Origin: Rhodospirillaceae bacterium | GTDB taxonomy: Bacteria > Pseudomonadota > Alphaproteobacteria > Rhodospirillales > JABJKH01 | Assembly: GCA_018660465.1 (NCBI GenBank) | Contig: JABJKH010000020.1 | Coordinates: 1-54,703, forward strand | Length of the DNA: 54,703 nucleotides | Reading direction: 5' to 3' | Part shown: piece by piece, positions 44,397 to 53,422 of the stretch | Numbering within the stretch: the stretch's first letter is position 1 | Layout of the letters: each line of letters begins with the position of its first letter | The notes under the pieces: model-generated | The model's database searches: none | What the model saw: only the letters and a program-made list of their open reading frames with translations | Told to the model about the DNA's origin: nothing | Program-made: the position numbers and the translations under genes

Positions 44397-44684
44397 TTAA
44401 GGAGATGTTGTGATGGTTGCTCTTAATCGTTGAACAGTATCGGAGTCAATGTAAGCAGAAGATTCGAGAAATGAGACAATAGAATTTGGTGCTTTATTCA
44501 AATCGTTTAACTGAGCCAATTCTTTGGCAATCCGATCACGTTCGTCATAGATATGTTGAAACTGAACATCGCATCCGGCGATGGGTTGAGGGTAATTTTT
44601 AAGTGCCTGATAGTTGGCATTCTTAGCCGCCAGCAGACAGTCTCTCATTTCTTTCCAAATATTATTTTCAGTCTGATTACCCAT
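44397..44684 (-). CDS. 95-residue helical protein, unknown function
   Basis: I do not recognise this family. It starts at 44684 behind GGAGAGG. A longer reading to 44864 overlaps the CmcJ-like gene and has no ribosome-binding site. The protein is soluble and mainly helical with two Cys residues (MRDCLLAAK and AGCDVQFQH) and a charged helix (HIYDERDRIAKELAQLNDLN). It sits between the CmcJ-like gene (55-base gap) and the double-OsmC gene (31-base gap) and is likely part of their operon. Confidence 0.65.
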   Translation of the reverse strand: MGNQTENNIWKEMRDCLLAAKNANYQALKNYPQPIAGCDVQFQHIYDERDRIAKELAQLNDLNKAPNSIVSFLESSAYIDSDTVQRLRATITTSP

Positions 44685-44739
44685 GATCCTCTCCATATAG
44701 GAATTTGAGTGGGATAGACAATATAGCACCTGACGGTGC

Positions 44740-45561
44740 CTAGTTGAATAATACGAGAGCCCGAGCTTCGATACTTTGGCGGGGTGCTGCATCGGCGGGA
44801 CTGGTCGGGTCTTCGAAAGCGGAATGGGCTGTATAGCGGACTGGACTATCCAGGTCAGAATCAAATACCTTGAATATAATCGCTTCGGTGCGCTTCATCT
44901 CAGGGAAATAATACCATTCATGCGCCGCGTTATAAGTAATGTGATAGGTCTCACCAATGCGGTGCGGGTAATGCCGTTCGACAACAATAAATCCTTCCTT
45001 AGGTAAGGTCCTCGCATCACAAATGGCCAGGGGGTCGCGTTGAAGGACTTCTGTAATAGGTCGCCAAACTTGGACGATGGCGAACCTTCCTTTGAGGGCA
45101 GCGTCGGCTTCGGCGGGTTCCAAAAGATCGCGAACACGCTGCGGGCCGGACTTATCCGTGTAGTCATTATGGACAGACCTTACTGGCGCACGGGCCAATT
45201 TTTCTTGGCGCAAGTTATCGTCACTTATGCGGATGGTGTGATCGAACATCAGCACACGTGACGCCCCAGTGTGGGACTGTATCAGGGCTTCAATCTCCGG
45301 GTAGTAAACCGCCTTCAGCTCATCTGGGTTTTGGAAATCAGTGACCGCGCTCGTATTGTCGATAAATTCAAACCCATGCGTTTCGAGGCTAAAGGTGTCC
45401 CGCTTGGGGCGGCCATTCAGGACAGTAATCGTACGTTCTTCATAGGTGCCGGGCCGTGTTCGCGCTTCCTTCTCAGGACCGCTGATAACATGAACAGGCG
45501 CAATGCCATTATCCACAATATAGGTGAACGTCCCTTCTATGCTCTGGTCTGCTGTGCTCAT
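44740..45561 (-). CDS. CmcJ/NvfI family oxygenase-like protein
   Basis: A 273-residue protein. SVHNDYTDKSGPQRVRDLL (about 129-147), then RFAIVQVWRPITEVLQRDPL, EWYYFPEMKRTEAIIFKVFD and HSAFEDPTSPADAAPRQSIE are characteristic of the CmcJ/AsaB/NvfI group. Members include a subunit of cephamycin 7-methoxylation and non-haem iron, 2-oxoglutarate-dependent oxygenases of fungal metabolite pathways. The HND sequence and a later His may bind iron. In this operon it is 13 bases after the ThDP enzyme gene. The substrate is unknown; a hydroxylation or desaturation step on a small molecule is an inference. Confidence 0.85.
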   Translation of the reverse strand: MSTADQSIEGTFTYIVDNGIAPVHVISGPEKEARTRPGTYEERTITVLNGRPKRDTFSLETHGFEFIDNTSAVTDFQNPDELKAVYYPEIEALIQSHTGASRVLMFDHTIRISDDNLRQEKLARAPVRSVHNDYTDKSGPQRVRDLLEPAEADAALKGRFAIVQVWRPITEVLQRDPLAICDARTLPKEGFIVVERHYPHRIGETYHITYNAAHEWYYFPEMKRTEAIIFKVFDSDLDSPVRYTAHSAFEDPTSPADAAPRQSIEARALVLFN

Positions 45562-45574
45562 GGGTTCTTCTTTG

Positions 45575-47251
45575 TTATGAGTTTGGCCCGTCTCTAAATT
45601 CAGATAAAGTTTGGTTTGGCGTTAATGCTTCCGGATCAACGACGAGTTCGATAACCGCGGGCTTGCCACTATTTTGAGCGCGCTCGAAGGCGGCAGGGAA
45701 GTCTTCTGTCTTTTCCACCCGTTCGCCGTGGGCGTGATAGGCCTTTGCCAGCATTACAAAGTCAGGGTTCTTCGTATCTGTGGCGATGACGTTGCCCGGA
45801 TAGCGCTTTTCTTGGTGCATCCTGATGGTGCCATAGATGCCGTTGTTGACGATGATAAATATCACGTTGGCACCATATTGGGCGGCGGTCGAGAGTTCTT
45901 GTCCCAGCATCATGAAGCAGCCATCACCGTTGATGCTGACGACCATGCGTTCGGGGGCTGCCAGCTTAGCAGCGATTCCTGCTGGGACACTATATCCCAT
46001 GGCGCCACTGGTTGGGGCCAATTGCGTTTTAAAGGACTTGTGCTGAAAGAAGCGATGCGCCCAGGCTGTATAATTGCCAGCACCCACAGTCAATATGGCG
46101 TCTTCCGGCAGGGTCTTATTTAAATATGCGATGACTTCACCCGTATTGACGTCGCCCGGAACCTGGGTCGGCTTAATGCGTTCCAGATAATCCGCGTGGG
46201 CCGCTTCCGACTGACCTTTCCAGGCGGAGGCGTCGACAGGTTCCAGGGCACGGCAGGCGGCGGCAAAATTGATCAGTGACGAATTGATGGCGAGAGTCGG
46301 ATAATACACTCGGCCCAGTTCATCTGCACCTGGGTGAATGTGAACGAGCTTTTGTTGGGTGTTGGGGATGTTTAGCAAGTCATAGCCCTGGGTGGTCATT
46401 TCTCCCATCCGAGGACCAGCAACGACCAACAGGTCTGCATTCTTCACCCGCTCCGCGAGTTTAGGATTAATGCCAATTCCCACATCACCGGCATATTGTG
46501 GATGACGGTTGTCGAAACAATCCTGCCAGCGAAAGGCGACGCCGACGGTTAAGCTGTTGGCTTCGGCAAAGGCGGTCATGTCGGCAACCGCTTCGGCGTT
46601 CCAGGTCGGCCCGCCCAAAAGGATGAAAGGCCGCTTGGCTTCACTCAGCAATTCCCGGAACTTTTCCATGTTATCGGCAGAGGGCGAAGCCTGAACCGGA
46701 ACAGCAGCGGGCACGTCATAGGCGACAGCCATTTCCGATAGCATGTCTTCAGGCAGGGCGAGGACCACAGGACCCGGCCGACCCGATGTCGCGACATGGA
46801 AGGCGCGACTAATGTATTCGGGAATTCGTGCAGGGTCATCGATCTGCGCCACCCATTTTGCCATCTCACCATACATGCGGCGGAAATCAATTTCTTGGAA
46901 GGCTTCACGGTCAACCATGTCCCGCGCAACTTGGCCAATGAACAAGATCACGGGCGTGGAATCTTGAAACGCTGTGTGAATGCCAACCGAGGCATTGGTG
47001 GCACCAGGTCCCCGAGTTACCATGCAGATGCCAGGCTTGCCGGTCAGTTTCGCATAGGCGTCCGCCATGTTGGAGGCACCACCTTCGTGCCGGGTGTTGA
47101 TCACCTTAATGGCATTGCGTTGCTGATACAGTCCATCCAGTAGCGTGATATAGCTTTCGCCTGGAACGCAGAACACGGTATCGACACCTTGAATACGGAG
47201 TTGATCCGCCAGGATGTGACCCCCGAGCCTGCTTTGTTGTTGGCCGTCCAT
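45575..47251 (-). CDS. Thiamine-diphosphate-dependent enzyme, acetolactate synthase-like
   Basis: A 558-residue protein of the acetolactate synthase/benzoylformate decarboxylase group. FCVPGESYITLLDGL and RHEGGASNMADAYAK (catalytic Glu, about residue 56) are followed by TRGPGATNASVGIHTAFQDS. The ThDP/Mg motif begins GDGCFMMLGQELSTA (about 444) and ends IVNNGIYG. It would decarboxylate or join 2-keto acids. It has no regulatory ilvN neighbour and lies in an operon with OsmC-type and CmcJ-like genes, so a role in a secondary or detoxifying pathway is more likely than valine/isoleucine synthesis. AAAAGG precedes the ATG. It is distinct in sequence from the ThDP enzyme at 21269. Confidence 0.88.
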   Translation of the reverse strand: MDGQQQSRLGGHILADQLRIQGVDTVFCVPGESYITLLDGLYQQRNAIKVINTRHEGGASNMADAYAKLTGKPGICMVTRGPGATNASVGIHTAFQDSTPVILFIGQVARDMVDREAFQEIDFRRMYGEMAKWVAQIDDPARIPEYISRAFHVATSGRPGPVVLALPEDMLSEMAVAYDVPAAVPVQASPSADNMEKFRELLSEAKRPFILLGGPTWNAEAVADMTAFAEANSLTVGVAFRWQDCFDNRHPQYAGDVGIGINPKLAERVKNADLLVVAGPRMGEMTTQGYDLLNIPNTQQKLVHIHPGADELGRVYYPTLAINSSLINFAAACRALEPVDASAWKGQSEAAHADYLERIKPTQVPGDVNTGEVIAYLNKTLPEDAILTVGAGNYTAWAHRFFQHKSFKTQLAPTSGAMGYSVPAGIAAKLAAPERMVVSINGDGCFMMLGQELSTAAQYGANVIFIIVNNGIYGTIRMHQEKRYPGNVIATDTKNPDFVMLAKAYHAHGERVEKTEDFPAAFERAQNSGKPAVIELVVDPEALTPNQTLSEFRDGPNS

Positions 47252-47275
47252 AATTTTATGCCTTTTAGTAAATGC

Positions 47276-47740
47276 TTAGAGGGGAGAAACATCCCAGGTA
47301 TCGACAATTTTGCCACCCGCCTGTGTGAACAGCTTAGCGATGGGGCAGAATTTTGCCAGGTCTGAGCGAATTTTTTCGATCTGTTCTGGCGTGCCATTGG
47401 AATTGACCGAGATGGCCATGCGAATTTCGATGAACACAAGATCGACCTCTTGCTTCATTTGTGCGCCGCGCGGGTCGAAATCGTAATCGCATTTAATTTC
47501 CATATTTTGGAATTCGACATCCATCGATTCTGCAATGCGATTGCTGATTACGTTGGTGCAGGCAATCAGGCCGGCAACGACCGTCTCAGTCGGGGTAAAG
47601 CCCAAATTCGTGCCGCCCCGTGCGACTGGCTCATCAATGTGGATGGTGACGTCCCTGGTCGAGAGATCGGTTCGTGCATGCGAAACGCAGGTCGCTTCCA
47701 TTTTAGGCGTTACGACGGTTTTCTCTTTGACGGCGGCCAT
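47276..47740 (-). CDS. OsmC family protein
   Basis: A 154-residue single-domain OsmC-like protein. GGTNLGFTPTETVVAGLIAC followed by TNVISNRIAE carries the first reactive Cys, and LAKFCPIAKLF carries the second. This pair reduces organic hydroperoxides in Ohr/OsmC proteins. It is the first gene of the minus-strand operon that continues with the ThDP enzyme after 24 bases. AGAGGA precedes the ATG at 47740. The 140 bases between it and the pyruvate kinase stop hold no other gene. Confidence 0.9.
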   Translation of the reverse strand: MAAVKEKTVVTPKMEATCVSHARTDLSTRDVTIHIDEPVARGGTNLGFTPTETVVAGLIACTNVISNRIAESMDVEFQNMEIKCDYDFDPRGAQMKQEVDLVFIEIRMAISVNSNGTPEQIEKIRSDLAKFCPIAKLFTQAGGKIVDTWDVSPL

Positions 47741-47880
47741 TTCAAATCCTCTTTAAAATTTTGGCAGGGGTTCAGTGGATTGGTTCCGTCCCTTCATTTG
47801 AGACACCATTTATCATATAGAGGCCAATAGTAAACACCGCCGCCGCATGGTCGACGATCCTGTTCGGGTGGACGGTTTAT

Positions 47881-49329
47881 TTAGTCGTCCTTATCGAATT
47901 CCCCAACCCGCGCCAGGCGTAGAATGTTTGTTGCCCCCGGTGTGCCAAAGGGCACACCTGCGGTAACGACTATTCGGTCATCATCTCCGGCAAAACCTTC
48001 GCGTCTGGCCATTCGAGTAGACTTTCCCACCATCTCTGGAAATGATGAAACGTCCCGGGTGTTGACGGCGCGAACGCCCCAGACCAATTGCAGACGCCGG
48101 GCGGTTTCAAGCGATGGCGTTAAACCAAGTAAAGGCACGGGCATTCTTAGCCGGGCTGCGCGGCGTGTAGTCGAACCCGTGGTGGTGAAGGTCGCGACGG
48201 CGGCGCAATTTCTCGAATGGGCGACATGACAAGCCGCGGCTGCAATCGCATCGTTATCAGATTCTTCCGACGGTGCTTCTTCCAGGTCTCGGATGCGCTG
48301 GTAGTGTTCATCGGTCTCCGTATATCGAATGATGCGATCCATTACTTGGACGGCTTCGACGGGGTAGTCCCCGGAGGCTGTTTCCGCCGACAGCATGACG
48401 GCATCGACGCCCGCATAAACAGCGGTTGCGACGTCAGATGCTTCGGCCCTGGTTGGTGACGGCGATGCCGTCATGCTTTCCAGCATTTGAGTGGCGACGA
48501 CCACGGGCTTTCCTTGTTCACGGCAGACGTTGACGATTTTGCGTTGGGCGGAGGGGACCCGTTCGGCTTCCATCTCAACCCCCAGATCACCGCGTGCCAC
48601 CATGACCGCATCAGATAACTGAACGATTTCTTCCAGCCATTCCAACGCCGCCGGTTTCTCCAACTTGACCATAATTGCTGCGCGGTCGCCAATCAGGTGT
48701 CGTGCTTCCTTAACGTCTTCCGGTGATTGAACGAACGACAGCGCACACCAGTCGGCACCAAGGGAAAGGCCAAACTCCATATCTTGGCGATCTTTTTGGG
48801 TGAGCGCCGACATGGGCAGCAGGACACCCGGAACATTCACGCCTTTCCGGTCTGACAAGGGGCCGCCGGTTATGACAGTTGTTTCTGCTGCGTCCGAATT
48901 CACCGCATCAACCCGCAAGCGCAGGCGGCCATCGTTCAGCAATAAATCCATGCCGGGCTTCATCGCTTCAAAAATTTCGGCATGGGGCAACATAACGCCG
49001 TCCGCATCGCCCGTATGTTCGTTCAAATATAGATTAAATCCCTGGCCGTCTTTGAGCGAAATCTCGCCACCTTCAAATGTGCCCACCCGCAGCTTTGGGC
49101 CTTGAAGATCCATCAAGATGCCGATGGGGTGTCCTTGATCGTGTTCAATTTTGCGAATGATGTCGACACTGGCGCGGTGGTCATCGTGGATGCCATGGGA
49201 AAAATTCAGGCGAAAAACGTCGACGCCAGAGTCCACTAAAGAACGAATGGTTTCCTCATCAGAACTCGCAGGTCCCAAGGTCGCGACAATCTTTGCGCGC
49301 CGCATTTGAGTGCTGGAAAAATCAGTCAT
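47881..49329 (-). CDS. pyk: Pyruvate kinase
   Basis: A 482-residue glycolytic enzyme converting phosphoenolpyruvate and ADP to pyruvate and ATP. RRAKIVATLGPASSDEE at the start, FRLNFSHGIHDDH, the catalytic-lysine segment AIMVKLEKPAA and VMVARGDLGVEMEAERVP are all present. The C-terminal domain (about 350-482) shows the usual TTTGSTTRRAARLRMPVPLL stretch. AGGG lies 8 bases before the ATG at 49329. It is divergent from the glutathionyl-hydroquinone reductase gene, with a 140-base region between. Confidence 0.97.
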   Translation of the reverse strand: MTDFSSTQMRRAKIVATLGPASSDEETIRSLVDSGVDVFRLNFSHGIHDDHRASVDIIRKIEHDQGHPIGILMDLQGPKLRVGTFEGGEISLKDGQGFNLYLNEHTGDADGVMLPHAEIFEAMKPGMDLLLNDGRLRLRVDAVNSDAAETTVITGGPLSDRKGVNVPGVLLPMSALTQKDRQDMEFGLSLGADWCALSFVQSPEDVKEARHLIGDRAAIMVKLEKPAALEWLEEIVQLSDAVMVARGDLGVEMEAERVPSAQRKIVNVCREQGKPVVVATQMLESMTASPSPTRAEASDVATAVYAGVDAVMLSAETASGDYPVEAVQVMDRIIRYTETDEHYQRIRDLEEAPSEESDNDAIAAAACHVAHSRNCAAVATFTTTGSTTRRAARLRMPVPLLGLTPSLETARRLQLVWGVRAVNTRDVSSFPEMVGKSTRMARREGFAGDDDRIVVTAGVPFGTPGATNILRLARVGEFDKDD

Positions 49330-49469
49330 TTAATTACCCTAAGTCGATCATACCAAATAAGCCAACTTTCGATGCAAAGATCTTCACCGACAATTTACTG
49401 GACAACAGCGGGCAATGGCTTTTGGATGCTTTAAAATTTTACATTGATTATGAACGGAAGACAGCACCG

Positions 49470-50447
49470 ATGGGTATTCTTGTTGACGGCAAATGGCTCG
49501 ACGATGAAAAAGACCGCTATCACGGAAAAGGGGGTCAGTTTAAACGCCCAGACTCGCCCATTCGACATTGGGTGACGCCTGATGGTGCCGCGGGCCCCAG
49601 CGGCGATGGTGGTTTCAAGGCAGAACCCGGTCGCTACCATCTTTATGTTGCGGTCAATTGCCCCTGGGCGCACCGCACGATCATTTTTCGGAAATTAAAG
49701 AAGCTGGAAAACGTGATCTCGATTTCCTTTGCCCGACCGACGCGGGGCCCGGAAGGCTGGATTTTTGAAAACGGCTCGGAAGCTAACAAGGAACATCTGT
49801 TCGGCAAAACCCATTTACACGAAGTCTATACCGCCTCCCATCCAGACTATACCGGGCGCGTGATGGTGCCTATGTTGTGGGACAAGAAACAAAACTGCAT
49901 GGTCAATAATGAAAGTTCCGAAATCATTCGTATGTTGAACACCGCATTCAACGAATTCACCAACGACACGACAGACTACTACCCGGAAGAACTCCGAAGT
50001 GAAATCGATGCAATAAACAACGTCGTCTACAAGAACATCAACAATGGTGTTTACAAGACCGGGTACGCCCGCTCTCAAGAAGCCTATGAAGAGAACGTAA
50101 TACCCTTGTTTGAAACCTTGGACAGTTTGGAAGAGCGCTTAGAATCGCAACGCTATCTTGTGGGGGATAGTTTGACAGAAGCAGACTGGCGGTTGTTCCC
50201 AACCTTGATCCGCTTTGATGCGGCCTATGTTGGGGCTTTCAAGTGTAACGTGCGCCAAATCAAAGAATACACTAACTTGTCAGGCTATACCCGCGAACTC
50301 TATCAAGTCCCCGGCATCGCCAGCACTGTTAACATCCAAGCTTACAAAGCTGGTTACTACCACAAAAATAAAGACCGCAACCCGTTCGGGATTGTGCCTG
50401 TCGGCCCTGATATTGGATTCGATGTGCCGCATGGGCGGGGGGCTTAA
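49470..50447 (+). CDS. Glutathionyl-hydroquinone reductase (ECM4/PcpF/YqjG family glutathione transferase)
   Basis: A 325-residue protein, the usual length for this branch of the glutathione transferases. YVAVNCPWAHRTIIFRKLK contains the catalytic Cys of the family (NCPWAHR, about residue 63). FARPTRGPEGWIF, MVPMLWDKKQNCMVNNESSE and a helical C-terminal domain with LTEADWRLFPTLIRFDAAYV follow. It reduces glutathionyl-hydroquinones back to hydroquinones, protecting against quinones. The ATG at 49470 follows GGAAG at 10 bases and begins MGILVDGKW as in relatives. An earlier in-frame start overlaps pyk and is rejected. Confidence 0.93.
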   Translation: MGILVDGKWLDDEKDRYHGKGGQFKRPDSPIRHWVTPDGAAGPSGDGGFKAEPGRYHLYVAVNCPWAHRTIIFRKLKKLENVISISFARPTRGPEGWIFENGSEANKEHLFGKTHLHEVYTASHPDYTGRVMVPMLWDKKQNCMVNNESSEIIRMLNTAFNEFTNDTTDYYPEELRSEIDAINNVVYKNINNGVYKTGYARSQEAYEENVIPLFETLDSLEERLESQRYLVGDSLTEADWRLFPTLIRFDAAYVGAFKCNVRQIKEYTNLSGYTRELYQVPGIASTVNIQAYKAGYYHKNKDRNPFGIVPVGPDIGFDVPHGRGA

Positions 50448-50452
50448 CTCAG

Positions 50453-50674
50453 CTAAACAATAATATTCAGATAAAATCCGCGCGGGACATCGGTCCGGGG
50501 TTTTGAATTTGTCGGCAGAGACTGGCTCGCTTGTTCGAAGCCTCTTTGCTGATCAGGAAGGCTGTTTTTTGCCGGAGTCTTGGCGACGCTATCAAAAAAC
50601 TGCGCGCCGCGATTTACTTTGGGCGGCGTCGTTTTGGAAACAAAAGTTGCGGAGGAAATCGTCGGATCAGCCAT
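50453..50674 (-). CDS. Possible 73-residue protein, Pro/Ser/Thr-rich
   Basis: A short basic, probably disordered protein with no recognised domain. It ends in PRGFYLNIIV, an Arg-Gly-hydrophobic closing pattern seen in small alphaproteobacterial proteins of unknown role. A GGGGG stretch lies close to the ATG at 50674. It is convergent with the hydroquinone reductase gene (5 bases apart). Evidence is limited to an open frame and a plausible C-terminus. Confidence 0.4.
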   Translation of the reverse strand: MADPTISSATFVSKTTPPKVNRGAQFFDSVAKTPAKNSLPDQQRGFEQASQSLPTNSKPRTDVPRGFYLNIIV

Positions 50675-50747
50675 GCCCCCATTATAAAGACAAAAGTTAA
50701 TAAACCGTCTAGCCGGCCGACGAATCCTCCTTAAACATCAAAAAAAT

Positions 50748-51278
50748 TTAAAATTTAGGTTTGAGGTGACCCAGGGTATGGCCGACGCTTTCATCCCCGT
50801 CAAAGAAACGCCGCATGGCCCAGGTGCCGCTGGAAAATGCCAAGTCGTCCCAGGGAATTTCTTCTTCGGTAAATAGGGCAACATCCTTGCTCTCCGGTCC
50901 TGCTGCGTACTCCGGTGTTATGAGGCGAGCGTGATAGAACATATGGACCTGGCTGATATGAGGGATTTCAAAAATTCCGATCAATTGGCCGATTTCGACC
51001 CGGGCGCAGGCTTCCTCCCAAACTTCCCGTTGCGCGCCTTCGGCCGTTGTTTCATCCAGTTCCATGAATCCACCGGGCGGTGTCCAATAGCCGAGGCGAG
51101 GCTCAATCGCACGTTTGCAGAGGAGTACTTTATCCTCCCACTCACAGATCGCGCCGACCACGATTTTGGGATTTACGTAGTTGATAAATCCGCAGTCGGG
51201 ACAGACCAAACGGGGAAGGGTGTCGCCTTCAGGGATGGCCTTAACCGTAGGGCCCGATAATTTGTTTTGCTTCGTCAT
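50748..51278 (-). CDS. NUDIX hydrolase with N-terminal zinc-ribbon-like motif
   Basis: A 176-residue protein. LVCPDCGFINYVNPKIVVGA (about 24-43) has a CxxC knuckle as in the NADH-pyrophosphatase-like NUDIX group. The NUDIX box GGFMELDETTAEGAQREVWE ends in EEAC and is complete, with the REVWEE metal ligands. It hydrolyses a nucleoside diphosphate linked to another group; the substrate is unknown. The start at 51278 (MTKQNKLSG) fits relatives; a start 45 bases upstream is possible, and neither has a strong ribosome-binding site. It is divergent from the HAMP-protein gene at 51448. Confidence 0.9.
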   Translation of the reverse strand: MTKQNKLSGPTVKAIPEGDTLPRLVCPDCGFINYVNPKIVVGAICEWEDKVLLCKRAIEPRLGYWTPPGGFMELDETTAEGAQREVWEEACARVEIGQLIGIFEIPHISQVHMFYHARLITPEYAAGPESKDVALFTEEEIPWDDLAFSSGTWAMRRFFDGDESVGHTLGHLKPKF

Positions 51279-51447
51279 AATTTCAGTTTGGCTGTGGTCC
51301 CGCAGGGAGGCAAGCCCCCGCATTTTTTAATTGGGGCGGCCCAAAATTTAATATTCCTCTGGAAAATTTGTCTCCGAACCCTAAAATGCCTTATAAACTA
51401 AGGCGTTGAGAGAATGAGCAGAAGTGTGAGTACCTGGGGAGTTGTAG

Positions 51448-53403
51448 ATGGCAGCTAATTATCCGCTGAACCGAGGATATACGGAAGACGGTGGCCACGA
51501 TTTTGCCCGTCATACATTGTTAGGTGGCAGCCGCGTCGGGACACGGGTGAGTATCTTCGTGTGGACGTCCCTCATCTCGCTCGCGCTTTTGGGCAGCGGG
51601 TTCTTTATGCTTGATAAAAAAACCACCCAGGCCGAGCTTGCATTAGTCCAGGCCAAGACAATGACAGGGCTTGCCACCAAGGTGGAGCGACTGGCTTTCA
51701 AACTTCGGAGTTCCGAAAATTCCTATCTGCTGAGCAAGGAACCCAAGTTCAAGGACATATTTGATAAGACTGCGCGCGAGATTAATAAGAACCTGAATGC
51801 CCTGTACGGCCGGTCTGATACAGGGACGGTGCGCGATCATATTACGACGATCAACGATGGCCTCTCTCAATACACTGAAGAATTTGCCAAAATGGTAAAT
51901 TCAAAAAAAGAACTCGTCATTACGGAGACTGATATTCTCGCACGTCAGATGGCGGTAGCGGCCAAGACCCTTGAAGGTATGTTGGTGAAGATGGCAGGGG
52001 CCGCGGGTGGCCTGCGCGATGTCCTGGCGCGGATTCGTCGCCATGAAAAAGACTTCACCTTGCACGGCGATGCCAGGCTTCGGACTGAAATTTCGAAGCG
52101 GGGTCAGGAATTTGATGCTTTGGTCGGCTCCAGTACGCTGTCCGGCGAGGATAAGAAAGAGTTGAGCGACTTGATGAAGCTTTATCAATCCCATGTTGCA
52201 GCTTATGCGCGGGCGCGGATCGCTAACAAAAATAACGTCGGACGCTTAAACGAAATCTATGCCTACATGATTCCCAGCGTTGACAGTTTGGCAGGCTTTG
52301 CCGGCAATCAGATCAAATTAATGGAACGAAATTTAAATGAAAGCGTGAGGATAACACGGATCGCGCTGGTCGGTAGCAGCGGATTTCTCCTCATCTTAAT
52401 GGCGATTACCGGAATTATTCTTATCCGTAGCTTGACCTTGCCAATCCGTGAATCAGCGGCAGCAGCGGGTAAATTGGTATCAGGCGAAAGCGATGTCGAA
52501 ATCCCGGCGTTGGGGAATGCCGACGAAATTGGCGAATTGGCGCGGGCCTTGGCGATTTTTGGGGCGACATTAGAAGAAGTCGTGCAATTAAGGGGTGAAG
52601 CGCAGTTGGCGCGGGCTGCGGCAGAAGAGGCCGAGGCTGAATTGTTGGCGAAGACGGATACGGTGGCTGATGAGAAGGTGGAAGAAATGCCTGCGGAGGA
52701 AGTAAAGGCGGCTCCCATCGAAGTGGAAGCTCCTGCTCCTGCTCCTGCCCCTGCTGCGGAAACTTCACCAGCTCAATTGCCCCAGCCACAAGAGCCGGAA
52801 CCGCGACCTAGCGTGCCATCGAATGCTCTGACAGGACCGATTTCGACGATCAGCCAACAAGTCGCACAGTCGTCTAAAAATGTAACCGATGCCGCCTACG
52901 AGGCCGAGCGAACAGGGGCCTTAACCCAAGGTCTGACCGAGGCAGTAAGACGCCTGTCAGAGGTGAGCAAGCTCTTATCCGGTGTTGAGGAACAAGCGGA
53001 TTTTCTGGTCTTCAAGCCGGGGTCTAAATTTCCCCGCGACGGGGATACACCGGCAAATCTTGTCGTCCTGTCACCGGAAAGCCGCTCTTCGTCGGATCAG
53101 TTGGGGGTCGGAGAAGAAGCCGTTGGCAAACGCTTCGATATCATTCGCGCGACCAACACCCAGATCAGTCGGGCGATTAAAGACATCAGCGAGTTAATTG
53201 GTGATGCAAAGGAAACGGCTCATGCCATCGCTGCCAACAGTTCTGAGCAAGCCTTGAAAATTACCTCAGACCTTCTGAAGCAGTCTGAATACCTGCGCTG
53301 GATGCTGAACGAACAAGTCGGCAAGCTGGAAAAAAAACCAGATGATTATGATGAAGATGATGAGTCTTCAGAATTCGGCCACAATCAGCCGCCCAGTTCA
53401 TAA
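51448..53403 (+). CDS. HAMP-domain membrane sensor, chemoreceptor-like but without the signalling tip
   Basis: A 651-residue protein. One membrane helix (about 32-53) and a second (about 304-326) enclose a helical periplasmic domain of about 250 residues with the layout of a bimodular four-helix sensor. HAMP follows (about 327-380, LTLPIRESAAAAGKLVSGES). Then come a coiled coil, an Ala/Glu/Pro-rich linker (about 400-460) and a helical region (ISQQVAQSSKNVTDAAYEAE, later AVRRLSEVSKLLSGVEEQAD). That last region resembles one arm of a methyl-accepting protein, but the conserved tip (EVRKLAE type) that binds CheA and CheW is absent. The C-terminus is acidic. GGGGAG precedes the ATG. Its output is unknown. 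Confidence 0.82.
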   Translation: MAANYPLNRGYTEDGGHDFARHTLLGGSRVGTRVSIFVWTSLISLALLGSGFFMLDKKTTQAELALVQAKTMTGLATKVERLAFKLRSSENSYLLSKEPKFKDIFDKTAREINKNLNALYGRSDTGTVRDHITTINDGLSQYTEEFAKMVNSKKELVITETDILARQMAVAAKTLEGMLVKMAGAAGGLRDVLARIRRHEKDFTLHGDARLRTEISKRGQEFDALVGSSTLSGEDKKELSDLMKLYQSHVAAYARARIANKNNVGRLNEIYAYMIPSVDSLAGFAGNQIKLMERNLNESVRITRIALVGSSGFLLILMAITGIILIRSLTLPIRESAAAAGKLVSGESDVEIPALGNADEIGELARALAIFGATLEEVVQLRGEAQLARAAAEEAEAELLAKTDTVADEKVEEMPAEEVKAAPIEVEAPAPAPAPAAETSPAQLPQPQEPEPRPSVPSNALTGPISTISQQVAQSSKNVTDAAYEAERTGALTQGLTEAVRRLSEVSKLLSGVEEQADFLVFKPGSKFPRDGDTPANLVVLSPESRSSSDQLGVGEEAVGKRFDIIRATNTQISRAIKDISELIGDAKETAHAIAANSSEQALKITSDLLKQSEYLRWMLNEQVGKLEKKPDDYDEDDESSEFGHNQPPSS

Positions 53404-53422
53404 ATACCAAGTTCCTAAGCGG

